From assembly GCA_044450785.1 (NCBI GenBank), contig JBIOJM010000007.1:1-64000 (forward strand): a stretch of DNA of 64,000 nucleotides. Reading direction: 5' to 3'. The first letter of the stretch is position 1; every line of letters starts with the position of its first letter. Source of the stretch: JBIOJM01 sp044450785 (GTDB lineage: Bacteria > Planctomycetota > Planctomycetia > Isosphaerales > Isosphaeraceae). Shown here in pieces: positions 44,944 to 52,739 of the stretch. Both the position numbers and the translations under genes were made by a program. The notes under the pieces were generated by a model that saw only the letters and a program-made list of their open reading frames with translations, made no database searches and was not told where the DNA came from.

Positions 44944-45225
44944 ATGAAGACGATTCATGCGGTCTGGCAAAACGGCCAAATCGTCCCGACGCAACCGGTC
45001 GACTGGCCCGAGGGGACCGCACTGGCAGTCGAGCCGATCGAGGATCTGAGACCGGTTTTTCCCGCGGTGAGAAACGCCCAGAAGCATCTGGCCAGAGAGA
45101 TCCCAGCGCGGCCTTCGGCCGCATGCCGAAACGAATTGCAGATTCAAGATGAACGATTTCTTAAGACGACGCGCGAGTCGTGTTCGGAGAACAGGATCAC
45201 GCGGAATCGTCGTGCCGAGAAGTGA
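44944..45225 (+). CDS. Small AF2212-like/DUF104-type protein, tail altered
   Basis: MKTIHAVWQNGQIVPTQPVD followed by WPEGTALAVEP is the well-known short beta-barrel start of AF2212-like antitoxin-type proteins (VWxxGxIxPxEPVxWPEGxxL). After residue 36 the sequence is unlike the family, and its last 77 bp overlap the wax-ester synthase start, so the original C-terminus was probably lost by frameshift or fusion. No toxin gene is coupled. A start at 44911 would add 11 residues. Confidence 0.5.
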   Translation: MKTIHAVWQNGQIVPTQPVDWPEGTALAVEPIEDLRPVFPAVRNAQKHLAREIPARPSAACRNELQIQDERFLKTTRESCSENRITRNRRAEK

Positions 45226-46705
45226 TAAGTTGGAAGTCGATCGTAAAGACGACGAGCCGCTCTCACCGGTGGACACCGCCTGTCTGCGCATCGAGGACCG
45301 GACCAGCCTGATCGTGAATGCCGGGGCCATGGTGTTCGCCGAGCCGCTCGACTTCGAGCGAGTGAAGAAGGATGTGAGCCGACGGTTCCTTTGCTTTCAT
45401 CGCTTTCGCCAGCGGGTTGTGTGGCCCGAGTTTCCGCCGGGCACGCCCCACTGGGAGGACGACCCTCTCTTCGATCTGAGGTCGCACCTGCACCGCATCG
45501 CCCTGCCGGCGCCGGGCAACGACCAGGCGCTTCAGGAGGTGCTTTCCCACCTGATCAGCACGCCACTGGACCGGGCCAGACCCCTCTGGGAGATCCATCT
45601 GATCGAAAACTACGGCAACGGCTGTGTGCTGCTCTTCCGGCTGCACCACTGCCTGGCCGACGGGATGGCACTCTTGCACGTGCTCCGCTCGATGACCGGC
45701 CGGAGCCCGGAAACCCAGCGGACTGCTCCCGCCCCGGCCACACGGCCACCGCAGGGTGAGGGCCGGCGAACAACGGAAGTCAACCCGCTGATCGCGAACG
45801 GACTCATCCTGTACAGTCAGATGCTGTGGCTGCTGTACACGGGGCTCGCGAATCTGTTCCAGCCCACCCACGGCCGCAATCCTCGTGGAACCGCCTCGGA
45901 CGCCGCGACCACCCTGCGCAAGCTGCTCAGCATGGGGCAAGACTCCCCGACCGTGTTCAACGGGCCGCTGGGGGTCAGCAAGCAGGTCGCCTGGTCAGAT
46001 CCGATACCGCTCGGCGAGATCAGGGCGATCGCGCGTTTGTTCGGGGGTTCGGTCAACGCGGTGCTCCTCTCCGCCGCCACGGGAGCGCTTCGGCGGTACC
46101 TGCAGCGGCGCGGCGAGCCCGTGTCCGACGTCATCCTCCACGCGTCCGTTCCGGTGAACTTGCGCCATGGGGGATCGGCGGATGAGCTGGGCAACCGCTT
46201 CGGCCTCAACCTGCTGGCGCTGCCGATCGACCGGGACGATCCGGTCGAGCGGGTCACGGTGCTCAGGCAACGACTGAAAGACCTGAAGGAATCTGCGGAA
46301 GCGGACGTGGTGCTTTCGCTCATGAACCTGTATGGCATCGCACCTGAGGCGATCGGCAGCCCCCTGATCGACCTGGTCCGCAAGAACGTGACGGCCGTCG
46401 TGAGCGCTGTTCCGGGGCCACCCAAGGCGATTGAGTTCGCCGGAAAGCGGATTGATCGGATGATCTTCTGGGTGCCGCAGTCAGGTCGCCTGGGCCTGGG
46501 CCTGAGCCTCCTCACTTACAGGGGCTCGGTGAGCCTCGGGGTTGTCACCGACGCTGGACTGGTTCCCGACCCGGAGTCGATCGTCCAAGCGTTCCGGGAC
46601 GAACTGGAGCGACTCATTGAAGCCGTCCCCGTCGCGGTTCGGGCCAGCGCGTCCCGAATCGACAGCGCCGAGGGACGCCGTAGCCGGCAGGGCCACCCTG
46701 GATGA
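45149..46705 (+). CDS. Wax ester synthase/diacylglycerol acyltransferase (WS/DGAT)
   Basis: The catalytic motif HHxxxDG is present as HHCLADG (H166, H167, D171, G172). Further family marks are EPLSPVDTACLRIEDRTS near the start, VWPEFPPGTPHWEDD, PLWEIHLIENYGNG, SVNAVLLSAATGALRRYL, SVPVNLRHGG and NVTAVVSAVPGPP. It should esterify acyl-CoA with a fatty alcohol or diacylglycerol to make storage lipid. The N-terminal 25 residues are not conserved, so GTG 45209 is an alternative start. 518 residues is typical. No desaturase, reductase or second WS/DGAT is adjacent. Confidence 0.9.
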   Translation: MNDFLRRRASRVRRTGSRGIVVPRSDKLEVDRKDDEPLSPVDTACLRIEDRTSLIVNAGAMVFAEPLDFERVKKDVSRRFLCFHRFRQRVVWPEFPPGTPHWEDDPLFDLRSHLHRIALPAPGNDQALQEVLSHLISTPLDRARPLWEIHLIENYGNGCVLLFRLHHCLADGMALLHVLRSMTGRSPETQRTAPAPATRPPQGEGRRTTEVNPLIANGLILYSQMLWLLYTGLANLFQPTHGRNPRGTASDAATTLRKLLSMGQDSPTVFNGPLGVSKQVAWSDPIPLGEIRAIARLFGGSVNAVLLSAATGALRRYLQRRGEPVSDVILHASVPVNLRHGGSADELGNRFGLNLLALPIDRDDPVERVTVLRQRLKDLKESAEADVVLSLMNLYGIAPEAIGSPLIDLVRKNVTAVVSAVPGPPKAIEFAGKRIDRMIFWVPQSGRLGLGLSLLTYRGSVSLGVVTDAGLVPDPESIVQAFRDELERLIEAVPVAVRASASRIDSAEGRRSRQGHPG

Positions 46706-46752
46706 GATTCTCGATCCTGTAGTCCCGCTTATCAGAAGGAGGCGATTGCGTT

Positions 46753-47703
46753 TCAAGGTGCGTCCCAGATCTTAACTGTCCGATCGTGACTCGCGGTCGC
46801 CATCAGCTTGCCGTCTGGAGAGAACGCGATTGCGCGGATGTTCCCGGCGTGCGCTTGGATCGTACCCCGCATTTCCCAGGTCGGCACGTCCCAGAGCTGC
46901 AGTAAGCCCAGTTCGGTCCCGACCAGTAGGTGCTTGCTGTCGGGCGTAAAAGCCAAGGCGAGAATTCCGCCGCCGGGGCTACCGAGCGTGTTGATTCTCG
47001 CTTCCGACGCAGCGGACCAGACAGTCACAATGCCATCCCAGCCGGCGACGACGAAAAACCTTCCGTCGGGCGAGAACCGCACCACCTCGACTGGGTGCGT
47101 GGTTCCCGGAACGGTCCCCGTCAGTTCACCCGTCGCCACGTCCCACAAGACCGCCGTGGAGTCGTTGCAGCCGGTCAGCAGCGTATGCTGATCGAACGAC
47201 AGGTCGAGCGAGTAGACGTGGTTGGAGTGACCGGTCATCGTCACCTTGGCTTTTCTCGTGGCGAGGTCCCAGACTTTGGCCGTGCCGTCCTTGCCGCACG
47301 TGACCAGGACCCTGCCGTCGCGGGTGAACCTGAGGCACTGAACGCCCCCGCGGTGGGCTTCGAACTTGGTCTGGACCTTGCCCGTCCGGGCGTCCCGGAT
47401 TCTGACCATCCCGTCGTATTCGCCGGTCGCCAGGGTCTTGCCGTCGGGGGCAAACGAAAGCCAACGAATTCCGTGCGGTTCCTCGACCAGGAACGCCTGG
47501 ACCGGCTTGCCGCTCGAGAGGTCATACCCCCGGATCTCGCCGGCCTTTGCATCCCGGTTGCCCGAGCACGTGACCACCGATTTGCCGTCGGGCGAGAATG
47601 CGACGCACCAGACAACGTCCTTGTGGTCGCTTAGCGTGAACCGCGGTTTGTTCGGAAGCGATGAGCGAGCGACGGAAGTTTCTCGTCCTCGGCCCTCACC
47701 CAC
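46753..47703 (-). CDS. WD40-repeat protein, start uncertain
   Basis: About seven WD40 blades are readable from residue 20 on: VWCVAFSPDGKSVVT, IRWLSFAPDGKTLATG, VQCLRFTRDGRVLVTCG with AKVWDLAT, a YSLDLSFDQHTLLTG blade, VEVVRFSPDGRFFVVAG, ILALAFTPDSKHLLVG and IRAIAFSPDGKLMATAS ending VKIWDAP. The frame has no ATG start. GTG 47703 is the nearest, and it lies inside the coding part of the upstream membrane gene, which runs in another frame. The two may be one split gene. A beta-propeller binding role is all that can be said. Confidence 0.65.
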   Translation of the reverse strand: MGEGRGRETSVARSSLPNKPRFTLSDHKDVVWCVAFSPDGKSVVTCSGNRDAKAGEIRGYDLSSGKPVQAFLVEEPHGIRWLSFAPDGKTLATGEYDGMVRIRDARTGKVQTKFEAHRGGVQCLRFTRDGRVLVTCGKDGTAKVWDLATRKAKVTMTGHSNHVYSLDLSFDQHTLLTGCNDSTAVLWDVATGELTGTVPGTTHPVEVVRFSPDGRFFVVAGWDGIVTVWSAASEARINTLGSPGGGILALAFTPDSKHLLVGTELGLLQLWDVPTWEMRGTIQAHAGNIRAIAFSPDGKLMATASHDRTVKIWDAP

Positions 47704-48128
47704 ACGTCCACACGCGAGCCGCTCAAGTCGTTGATGGTCAGACCGCCCTCGAGCGACGCCGGCGGGACGACGAACGGCCGCAGCGCGTTGTTGGGGTTTG
47801 ACGCCTGGCGGGCTGCCGGGATCAGCCACGGGTAGGCCCACTCGATCAATCTCGAGGTCACGAGTTGAGGTCGTAGACCGGTGATGAACCAAGGGCCGGA
47901 ACTCAGTGTCATATAGGCCCAGCCGCAGATTGCGAAGCCTGCCCAGAAGGCGCGGCGCTCGCCTTGCCGATAGCAGACCCCGAGCACGGCCAAGACCAAG
48001 GCCGAGAGCATAACGGACAAGACCGCATTCGCCCAAGCTGTGGACGCGTAGATCAGGCAGGCCATGCTGACCGCACAGAGCCCTACGGCAATCAGAAGAT
48101 CGGCGATTGAGAAGCGAGCGAACCGCAT
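47631..48128 (-). CDS. Membrane protein with four helices, tail altered
   Basis: MRFARFSIADLLIAVGLCAV starts the first of four hydrophobic segments (residues about 8-30, 33-50, 60-78 and a weaker one). A soluble part follows (LEGGLTINDLSGSRVDVWVRAEDE). I recall this start (RFSIADLLxAVGLxAV) as common in Isosphaeraceae membrane proteins. The last 20 residues (AHRFRTNRGSR) run into the WD40 frame and are probably not original. In the family a further helix ends the protein. The function is unknown. Confidence 0.6.
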   Translation of the reverse strand: MRFARFSIADLLIAVGLCAVSMACLIYASTAWANAVLSVMLSALVLAVLGVCYRQGERRAFWAGFAICGWAYMTLSSGPWFITGLRPQLVTSRLIEWAYPWLIPAARQASNPNNALRPFVVPPASLEGGLTINDLSGSRVDVWVRAEDEKLPSLAHRFRTNRGSR

Positions 48129-48306
48129 GAGAATCAGCTCCGACGTCGGCCACAGATTGGCTATGAGCCGCTTGGTTGACGGCTGAGTCTGATGAGCCGA
48201 ATTATGAATGCCTTCACGTTCGCGCCTCTCTTCGCCGAATCCCAGACGTCCGCAGGCCGCGTGCCCACTCTGATGTAGACCTCATATGATACACACCGGA
48301 TTTCGC

Positions 48307-48403
48307 TCAGGGATGAGCAGAATCCTTATCCGCCAGGGGCGCGGGCATCCTCGGGAAGCCGACGGTAATGGAACCAGAAATCCGGCGTGGCGTAATGATT
48401 CAC
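48307..48403 (-). pseudogene. RelE-like toxin, frameshifted and truncated
   Basis: From GTG 48403 (GTGA overlap with the antitoxin stop) the reading is NHYATPDFWFHYRRLPEDAR, the start of the planctomycete RelE-type toxins. A run of four C near 48330 then shifts the frame: one frame gives APGG-stop, the other gives LADKDSAHP-stop, which continues the family (PEDVRxLADKxFxLL). About 60 of 90 residues, including the active-site part, are absent. A dead toxin with a live-looking antitoxin. Confidence 0.6.
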
Positions 48404-48600
48404 CGCAGCGGGGAACAGCGGCCGGCCTCGAAGTCTTCGTCAGCGCGCTTGCCGGCCTCTTCAAGGCGCCCGGCCAGGATATCCGTTTCGATTTGGCGGT
48501 CCCACTGCTCCGCCATGAAGTCCTCGAACGAATTCGAGAGACGAACAAGCTCCTCAAGAGGGAGCTGGGGGATGGCGTTTTGGAGTTCGTCGACGCTCAT
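48400..48600 (-). CDS. Antitoxin of a RelE-like toxin-antitoxin pair
   Basis: A 66-residue acidic protein (MSVDELQNAIPQLPLEELVR, FMAEQWDRQIETDILAGRLE, ADEDFEAGRCSPL). This pattern (QLxxEEL, EQWDRQIExDI, GRLExxxxxADxDFxAGR) is a familiar antitoxin found upstream of RelE-type toxins in planctomycetes and cyanobacteria. The stop overlaps the toxin start by GTGA. Because the toxin is broken, this is an orphan in practice. Confidence 0.7.
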   Translation of the reverse strand: MSVDELQNAIPQLPLEELVRLSNSFEDFMAEQWDRQIETDILAGRLEEAGKRADEDFEAGRCSPLR

Positions 48601-48770
48601 GATCGACGAGCCTACGATGTGATCTTCGGGTTGGCTGGATTGTTGCTGGCTTGGAAGGACGCCCGCCGTGCAACCGAACTAAGAGAAACGACTGGCACCC
48701 GGCTGGGTCTTCCTCGACACCAAGTTCGACTTCGGCCGAAATTCCTGCCCGGCCGACTCCGGCCCGACCG

Positions 48771-49001
48771 TCAAACCGACGCGCTCGCCGGCGCCCCGAT
48801 GATCTGGTTAACGCTCTCGTGGTCGAACCAGATCGGAATTCCACCAGGGGCGAGGAAGACGGCCACCCCGTCGCGCACCACCAAGGCTCCGGCGTGGTCG
48901 ATCTCAAATCGCCGCCCCCCGTGCAGCTCCACCGTAAACACGCGGAACGGCTGAAGTTGCCTCAACCCGTCCAAGACCTGGTCAAAATTCTCTTGTGTCA
49001 T
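48771..49001 (-). CDS. Small conserved protein coupled to pheA
   Basis: A 76-residue protein, MTQENFDQVLDGLRQLQPFR followed by VFTVELHGGRRFEIDHAGAL and VFLAPGGIPIWFDHESV. Similar short proteins (FxVELxxGxRFEVDHPxAL) are frequent in planctomycetes, without known function. The ATG at 49001 follows the pheA stop after one base, so it is translated from the same mRNA. No catalytic motif is visible. Confidence 0.7.
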   Translation of the reverse strand: MTQENFDQVLDGLRQLQPFRVFTVELHGGRRFEIDHAGALVVRDGVAVFLAPGGIPIWFDHESVNQIIGAPASASV

Positions 49002-49002
49002 A

Positions 49003-50190
49003 TCACGTCTCGATGCAGGTGCTTCGCGGGTATGAGCCGATGACGTCGACCTGTTCGCAGCGCTTGCGGACGGCGTCCAAGGCCTGCTGAACCGGCGGGT
49101 CCGAGGCGTGCCCCTCGATATCGACGAAGAAAAGATAGGCGGGGTTGGTGTCGGCACCCTTCACGAGCGGGCCCGGGATCGGAAACGACTCGATCCAGGT
49201 CATGTTCACGCTGAACTTTTCGAACGGCGCGATCGTGCGGGCGAGCGAGCCCGCCTGGTTGGACAGGCGGATCATCAGCGTGGTCTTGTCGCGGCCGGTC
49301 CGCTGCTCTGCTTTCTCGGCGATGACGGCGAACCGCGTCACGTTATGGGGTTGGTCCTCGATGTCCTCAGCCAACAAGTTGAGCCGGTAGGCGGTGGCGG
49401 CGGCGCGGCTGGCGACGGCCGCCGCGAACTCCTCCCGCTGGGCCAGCTCGGCGGCGGCGGCCGTGGAAACCACTTCGATCTTCGTCGCCTGCGGCAGGCT
49501 CTTGCCCAGCCAGTGGCGGCATTGCGACAGCGCCTGCGACTTGGAATAGACCCGCCTCACGTCGCTCCACTCGCACCGACCCAGCAGGCAGTGGTGGACT
49601 CGCAGCCGCACTTCCGCCCGGATCTTGAGGTTGGGCAGCTTGATGAACATGTCGAGGGTGTCGGCCACCCGGCCGTCGGTCGAGTTCTCCAGCGGCACCA
49701 GGCCGAACTCGACGTGGCGACGATTGACTTCCTCGAAGACGGCCGCAATCGAACCGACCGCCACGTGCTCGACTGCCTCGCCAAATTTGGCGACTGAGGC
49801 GAGATGGCTGTAGCTGTACTTCGGTCCGAGGCAGGCGACCTTGATGGATCGTTGCAGCGCCCGTGAGCCGCTCATCAGCTCGCGGAAGATGGTGCGGAGG
49901 GTCTCGGGCGGTAGAGGACCTTGGCTGGACGCGAGAGCGTGGGCGACCACCTCATCCTCGCGTGCGGCCGACCAGGTCTCGAGCCCCTGATTGTGCTTGA
50001 TCTGCCCGATCTGAGACGCGATCGCCGCGCGTTGATTCAACAGAGAGACGAGTTCCTGATCCAGCCGGTCGATCTCCCCTCGAAGGCTCCCCACCGTGGG
50101 GTGCCGCTTCGTCTCGGACGGTTTCGAGGAGGGGGCCCGATCCTTCGAGATCCGGGCAGGCTGATTACGTTGGGAAGACTTCCGGGTCAT
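49003..50190 (-). CDS. pheA: Bifunctional chorismate mutase/prephenate dehydratase (P-protein)
   Basis: Residues about 35-115 are an AroQ-type chorismate mutase (LRGEIDRLDQELVSLLNQRA, with AALAS-x-G and EDEV). Residues 120-295 are prephenate dehydratase: VACLGPKYSYSHLASVAKFG, LVPLENSTDGRVADTLD and the key NVTRFAVI motif. An ACT domain follows (LVSNQAGSLARTIAPF, WIESFPIPG). It converts chorismate through prephenate to phenylpyruvate, with feedback by phenylalanine through the ACT domain. 395 residues is normal. It complements aroF elsewhere in the window. Reads divergently from dnaK. Confidence 0.93.
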   Translation of the reverse strand: MTRKSSQRNQPARISKDRAPSSKPSETKRHPTVGSLRGEIDRLDQELVSLLNQRAAIASQIGQIKHNQGLETWSAAREDEVVAHALASSQGPLPPETLRTIFRELMSGSRALQRSIKVACLGPKYSYSHLASVAKFGEAVEHVAVGSIAAVFEEVNRRHVEFGLVPLENSTDGRVADTLDMFIKLPNLKIRAEVRLRVHHCLLGRCEWSDVRRVYSKSQALSQCRHWLGKSLPQATKIEVVSTAAAAELAQREEFAAAVASRAAATAYRLNLLAEDIEDQPHNVTRFAVIAEKAEQRTGRDKTTLMIRLSNQAGSLARTIAPFEKFSVNMTWIESFPIPGPLVKGADTNPAYLFFVDIEGHASDPPVQQALDAVRKRCEQVDVIGSYPRSTCIET

Positions 50191-50814
50191 GGGTCGACTC
50201 AGAAAGAAACAGTCGGAACGGTTGCCACGCGCATCTTTAATCGTCGGCAGGAATCCCGGCCAGCACGAATCTCCCGCGCACAGATCCCACGATTCGTGAT
50301 GAGACGCAAACTTTTCTCAAATAAGTAATTAAAAGTAAAGATCCGTCGGTGTCAAGCGGATTCTCCCGCTTCTTCCCACCACGCGATTCCCCCGACGCCA
50401 CCAGACCTGTATCATAAGCCGGTCCGCCCGAGCCGCCGACACCTGACGGGATGATCGACCGCGATCGACTGCCGTTTTTGCAGCCTGCGGGGATCGCTCT
50501 TTTCGGCACTGCCGATTTGGCAGTGACGGAACGCGGTTCTTCGTCGACAGGCGAAAGCGGTATTGGATTAAGTTATTTAGTTACAGTCGGTTACATCTTC
50601 CTGTTTCGAAATCGAATCTGTCTGGCATGGTCCTTGCTCATGCAATTCAGGGGTCCAAAGAAGACGGTGTTGGAGGGGTTCGCATCTTGTGGTCTGAGTA
50701 TCTTGGATCGCGGAGCGCGTGGTTTCTGAGGTAAGATCAAGTCCAGGCCGGCTGGTCCGGCCAGGGGGGGCTTGGTTTTTCGTCACCGCGCACCGTCGGG
50801 AAAGGAGACGCGTC
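50191..50814 (+). other. Intergenic region between pheA and dnaK
   Basis: This 624-bp stretch separates the divergent pheA and dnaK genes and contains no supportable gene. AT-rich tracts at about 50300-50340 and 50560-50600 could hold the two promoters. No CIRCE element (TTAGCACTC repeat) is visible. The GGAG of AAAGGAGACGCGTC is the dnaK ribosome site. Confidence 0.5.
50507..50525. promoter_or_regulatory. Short inverted repeat upstream of dnaK
   Basis: CACTGCC-GATTT-GGCAGTG is a perfect 7-bp dyad with a 5-bp spacer, located 290 bp upstream of the dnaK start. It may be an operator for a dimeric repressor. It is not followed by T residues, so it is not a terminator. Confidence 0.35.
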
Positions 50815-52734
50815 GTGTCGGAAGGTGAAAAGATTATTGGGATCGATCTGGGGACGACCAACAGTGTGGTCGCGGTGATGGAGGGGGGCGATGTGACGGT
50901 CATCGCCAATCAGGACGGGGGTCGACTGACACCGTCGGTGGTCGCGTTCTCCCCGAAGGGGGATACTCTGGTCGGCGATCCGGCGAAGCGGCAGGCCATC
51001 ACCAATCCCACGGAGACGATCTATTCGATCAAGCGCTTCATGGGGCGGCGCCATGACGAGGTGCGGACCGAGGAGAAGATGGTCCCTTACAAGGTCCTGG
51101 GGGGGGAGAAAGAGTTCGTCAAGGTCCATACGAACAAGAAGGACTACACGCCCCCTGAGATCTCGGCGATGGTGCTGCGCAAACTCAAGGAAGCGGCGGA
51201 GAGCTACCTGGGCCACAAGATCCGCAAAGCCGTGATCACGGTCCCGGCTTATTTTAACGACAGCCAGCGGCAAGCGACCAAGGATGCCGGTCAGATCGCC
51301 GGTCTGGAAGTCGCGCGGATCATCAATGAGCCGACGGCGGCCGCGCTGGCATATGGTCTGGAGAAAAAGAAGAACGAGAAGATCGCGGTCTTCGACCTCG
51401 GGGGTGGAACATTTGACATTTCGATCCTGGACGTCGCCGACGGCGTGTTCGAGGTCCTCTCCACCAACGGCGACACGCACTTGGGTGGCGACGACTGGGA
51501 TGAAGCCCTGATGAATTTCATCGCCGATGATTTCAAGAAAGGGCAGGGGATCGACCTGCGTAAGGACCAGATGGCCCTGCAGCGGCTCAAGGAGGCGGCC
51601 GAGAAGGCCAAGAAGGACCTGTCGTTCCACGCTCAGGCGGACATCAACCTGCCGTTCATCACGGCCGACGCCTCGGGCCCCAAGCACCTGGCGACGGTGA
51701 TCAGCCGGGCCCAGTTCGAAAAGCTCACCGACAGCCTTTTCGAGCGGTGCCGGGGCCCGGTGGTGAAGGCGCTGGACGATGCCAAGCTCAAGGCGGCGGA
51801 GATCGACGAGGTGGTGCTGGTCGGCGGTTCCACGCGCATGCCGCGCGTCCAGCAGATCGTCAAGGACATCTTCGGCAAGGAGCCCCACAAGGGAGTCAAC
51901 CCCGACGAAGTCGTCGCCGTCGGCGCGGCCATCCAAGGCGCCGTCCTGACCGGCGAGGTGAAGGAAGTCCTGCTCCTGGACGTCACGCCTCTCTCGCTGG
52001 GCCTGGAGACGAAGGGGGGAGTCATGACCGTCCTCGTGCCTCGGAATACGACCATTCCGACCGAGAAAAAGGAGACGTTCACCACGGCCGATGACAATCA
52101 GACGGCCGTGACGATCAAGGTCTACCAGGGTGAGCGGCCGATGGCCGGCGACAATCGATTCCTCAAGGAATTCAACCTGGAAGGGATTCCGCCGGCTCGC
52201 ATGGGCCAGCCGAAGATCGAGGTATCCTTCAACATCGACGCCAACGGCATCTTGAACGTCACGGCGCGCGACCAGGGCACCGGCAAGGAACAGACCATCC
52301 GCATCGAGGGCTCGGGGGGCCTTCAGAAGGACGAGATCGAGCGCATGAAGCGCGACGCCGAGACACACGCCGCCGAGGACAAGCAGCGGCGCGAGCTGGC
52401 GGAGGCCAGGAACACCGCCGAGCAGCAGATCTATCAGCTCGAAAAAGTTCTCGAGGAGCACAAGGACAAGCTGAGCGAATCCGATCGCTCCGCCGTCCGC
52501 GCCGCGATCGACAAGGTCAACGAAGTCAAGCATCAAGACGACGTGGCGGCCCTCAACCGTGCGATGGACGAGCTGCAGCGTGCCAGCCACGCGATGACCG
52601 ATCATCTGAACGCGGGCGGAAACACGGCACCGGGCGCGGGGGCGGCGCCGCCCTCGGACGCCGCTTCCCACGACGGCGCCGGAGGCCCCAAGCCCGAGGA
52701 TGTGATCGACGTCGAATTCGAGGAGAAAAAGTAG
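50815..52734 (+). CDS. dnaK: Molecular chaperone DnaK
   Basis: Start GTG 50815 with AAAGGAG gives KIIGIDLGTTNSVVAVMEGG. Further Hsp70 motifs are VITVPAYFNDSQRQATKDAG, IINEPTAAALAYG, VFDLGGGTFDISILDV, VVLVGGSTRMPRVQ and the substrate-binding part (LLDVTPLSLGLETKGGVMT). A Gly/Ala-rich lid end and the acidic terminal EDVIDVEFEEK follow. It binds exposed hydrophobic segments in an ATP cycle with DnaJ and GrpE. 639 residues. clpB follows after 5 bp, a direct disaggregation operon. The GrpE-like gene in the window is distant. Confidence 0.97.
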   Translation: MSEGEKIIGIDLGTTNSVVAVMEGGDVTVIANQDGGRLTPSVVAFSPKGDTLVGDPAKRQAITNPTETIYSIKRFMGRRHDEVRTEEKMVPYKVLGGEKEFVKVHTNKKDYTPPEISAMVLRKLKEAAESYLGHKIRKAVITVPAYFNDSQRQATKDAGQIAGLEVARIINEPTAAALAYGLEKKKNEKIAVFDLGGGTFDISILDVADGVFEVLSTNGDTHLGGDDWDEALMNFIADDFKKGQGIDLRKDQMALQRLKEAAEKAKKDLSFHAQADINLPFITADASGPKHLATVISRAQFEKLTDSLFERCRGPVVKALDDAKLKAAEIDEVVLVGGSTRMPRVQQIVKDIFGKEPHKGVNPDEVVAVGAAIQGAVLTGEVKEVLLLDVTPLSLGLETKGGVMTVLVPRNTTIPTEKKETFTTADDNQTAVTIKVYQGERPMAGDNRFLKEFNLEGIPPARMGQPKIEVSFNIDANGILNVTARDQGTGKEQTIRIEGSGGLQKDEIERMKRDAETHAAEDKQRRELAEARNTAEQQIYQLEKVLEEHKDKLSESDRSAVRAAIDKVNEVKHQDDVAALNRAMDELQRASHAMTDHLNAGGNTAPGAGAAPPSDAASHDGAGGPKPEDVIDVEFEEKK

Positions 52735-52739
52735 TTGAC

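Noticed and set aside
50191..50814. CIRCE heat-shock operator upstream of dnaK
   Set aside because: No TTAGCACTC/GAGTGCTAA pair exists; only an unrelated short dyad is present.
50737..52671. A 644-codon minus-strand open frame
   Set aside because: It is the antisense of dnaK, a result of high GC at third positions.
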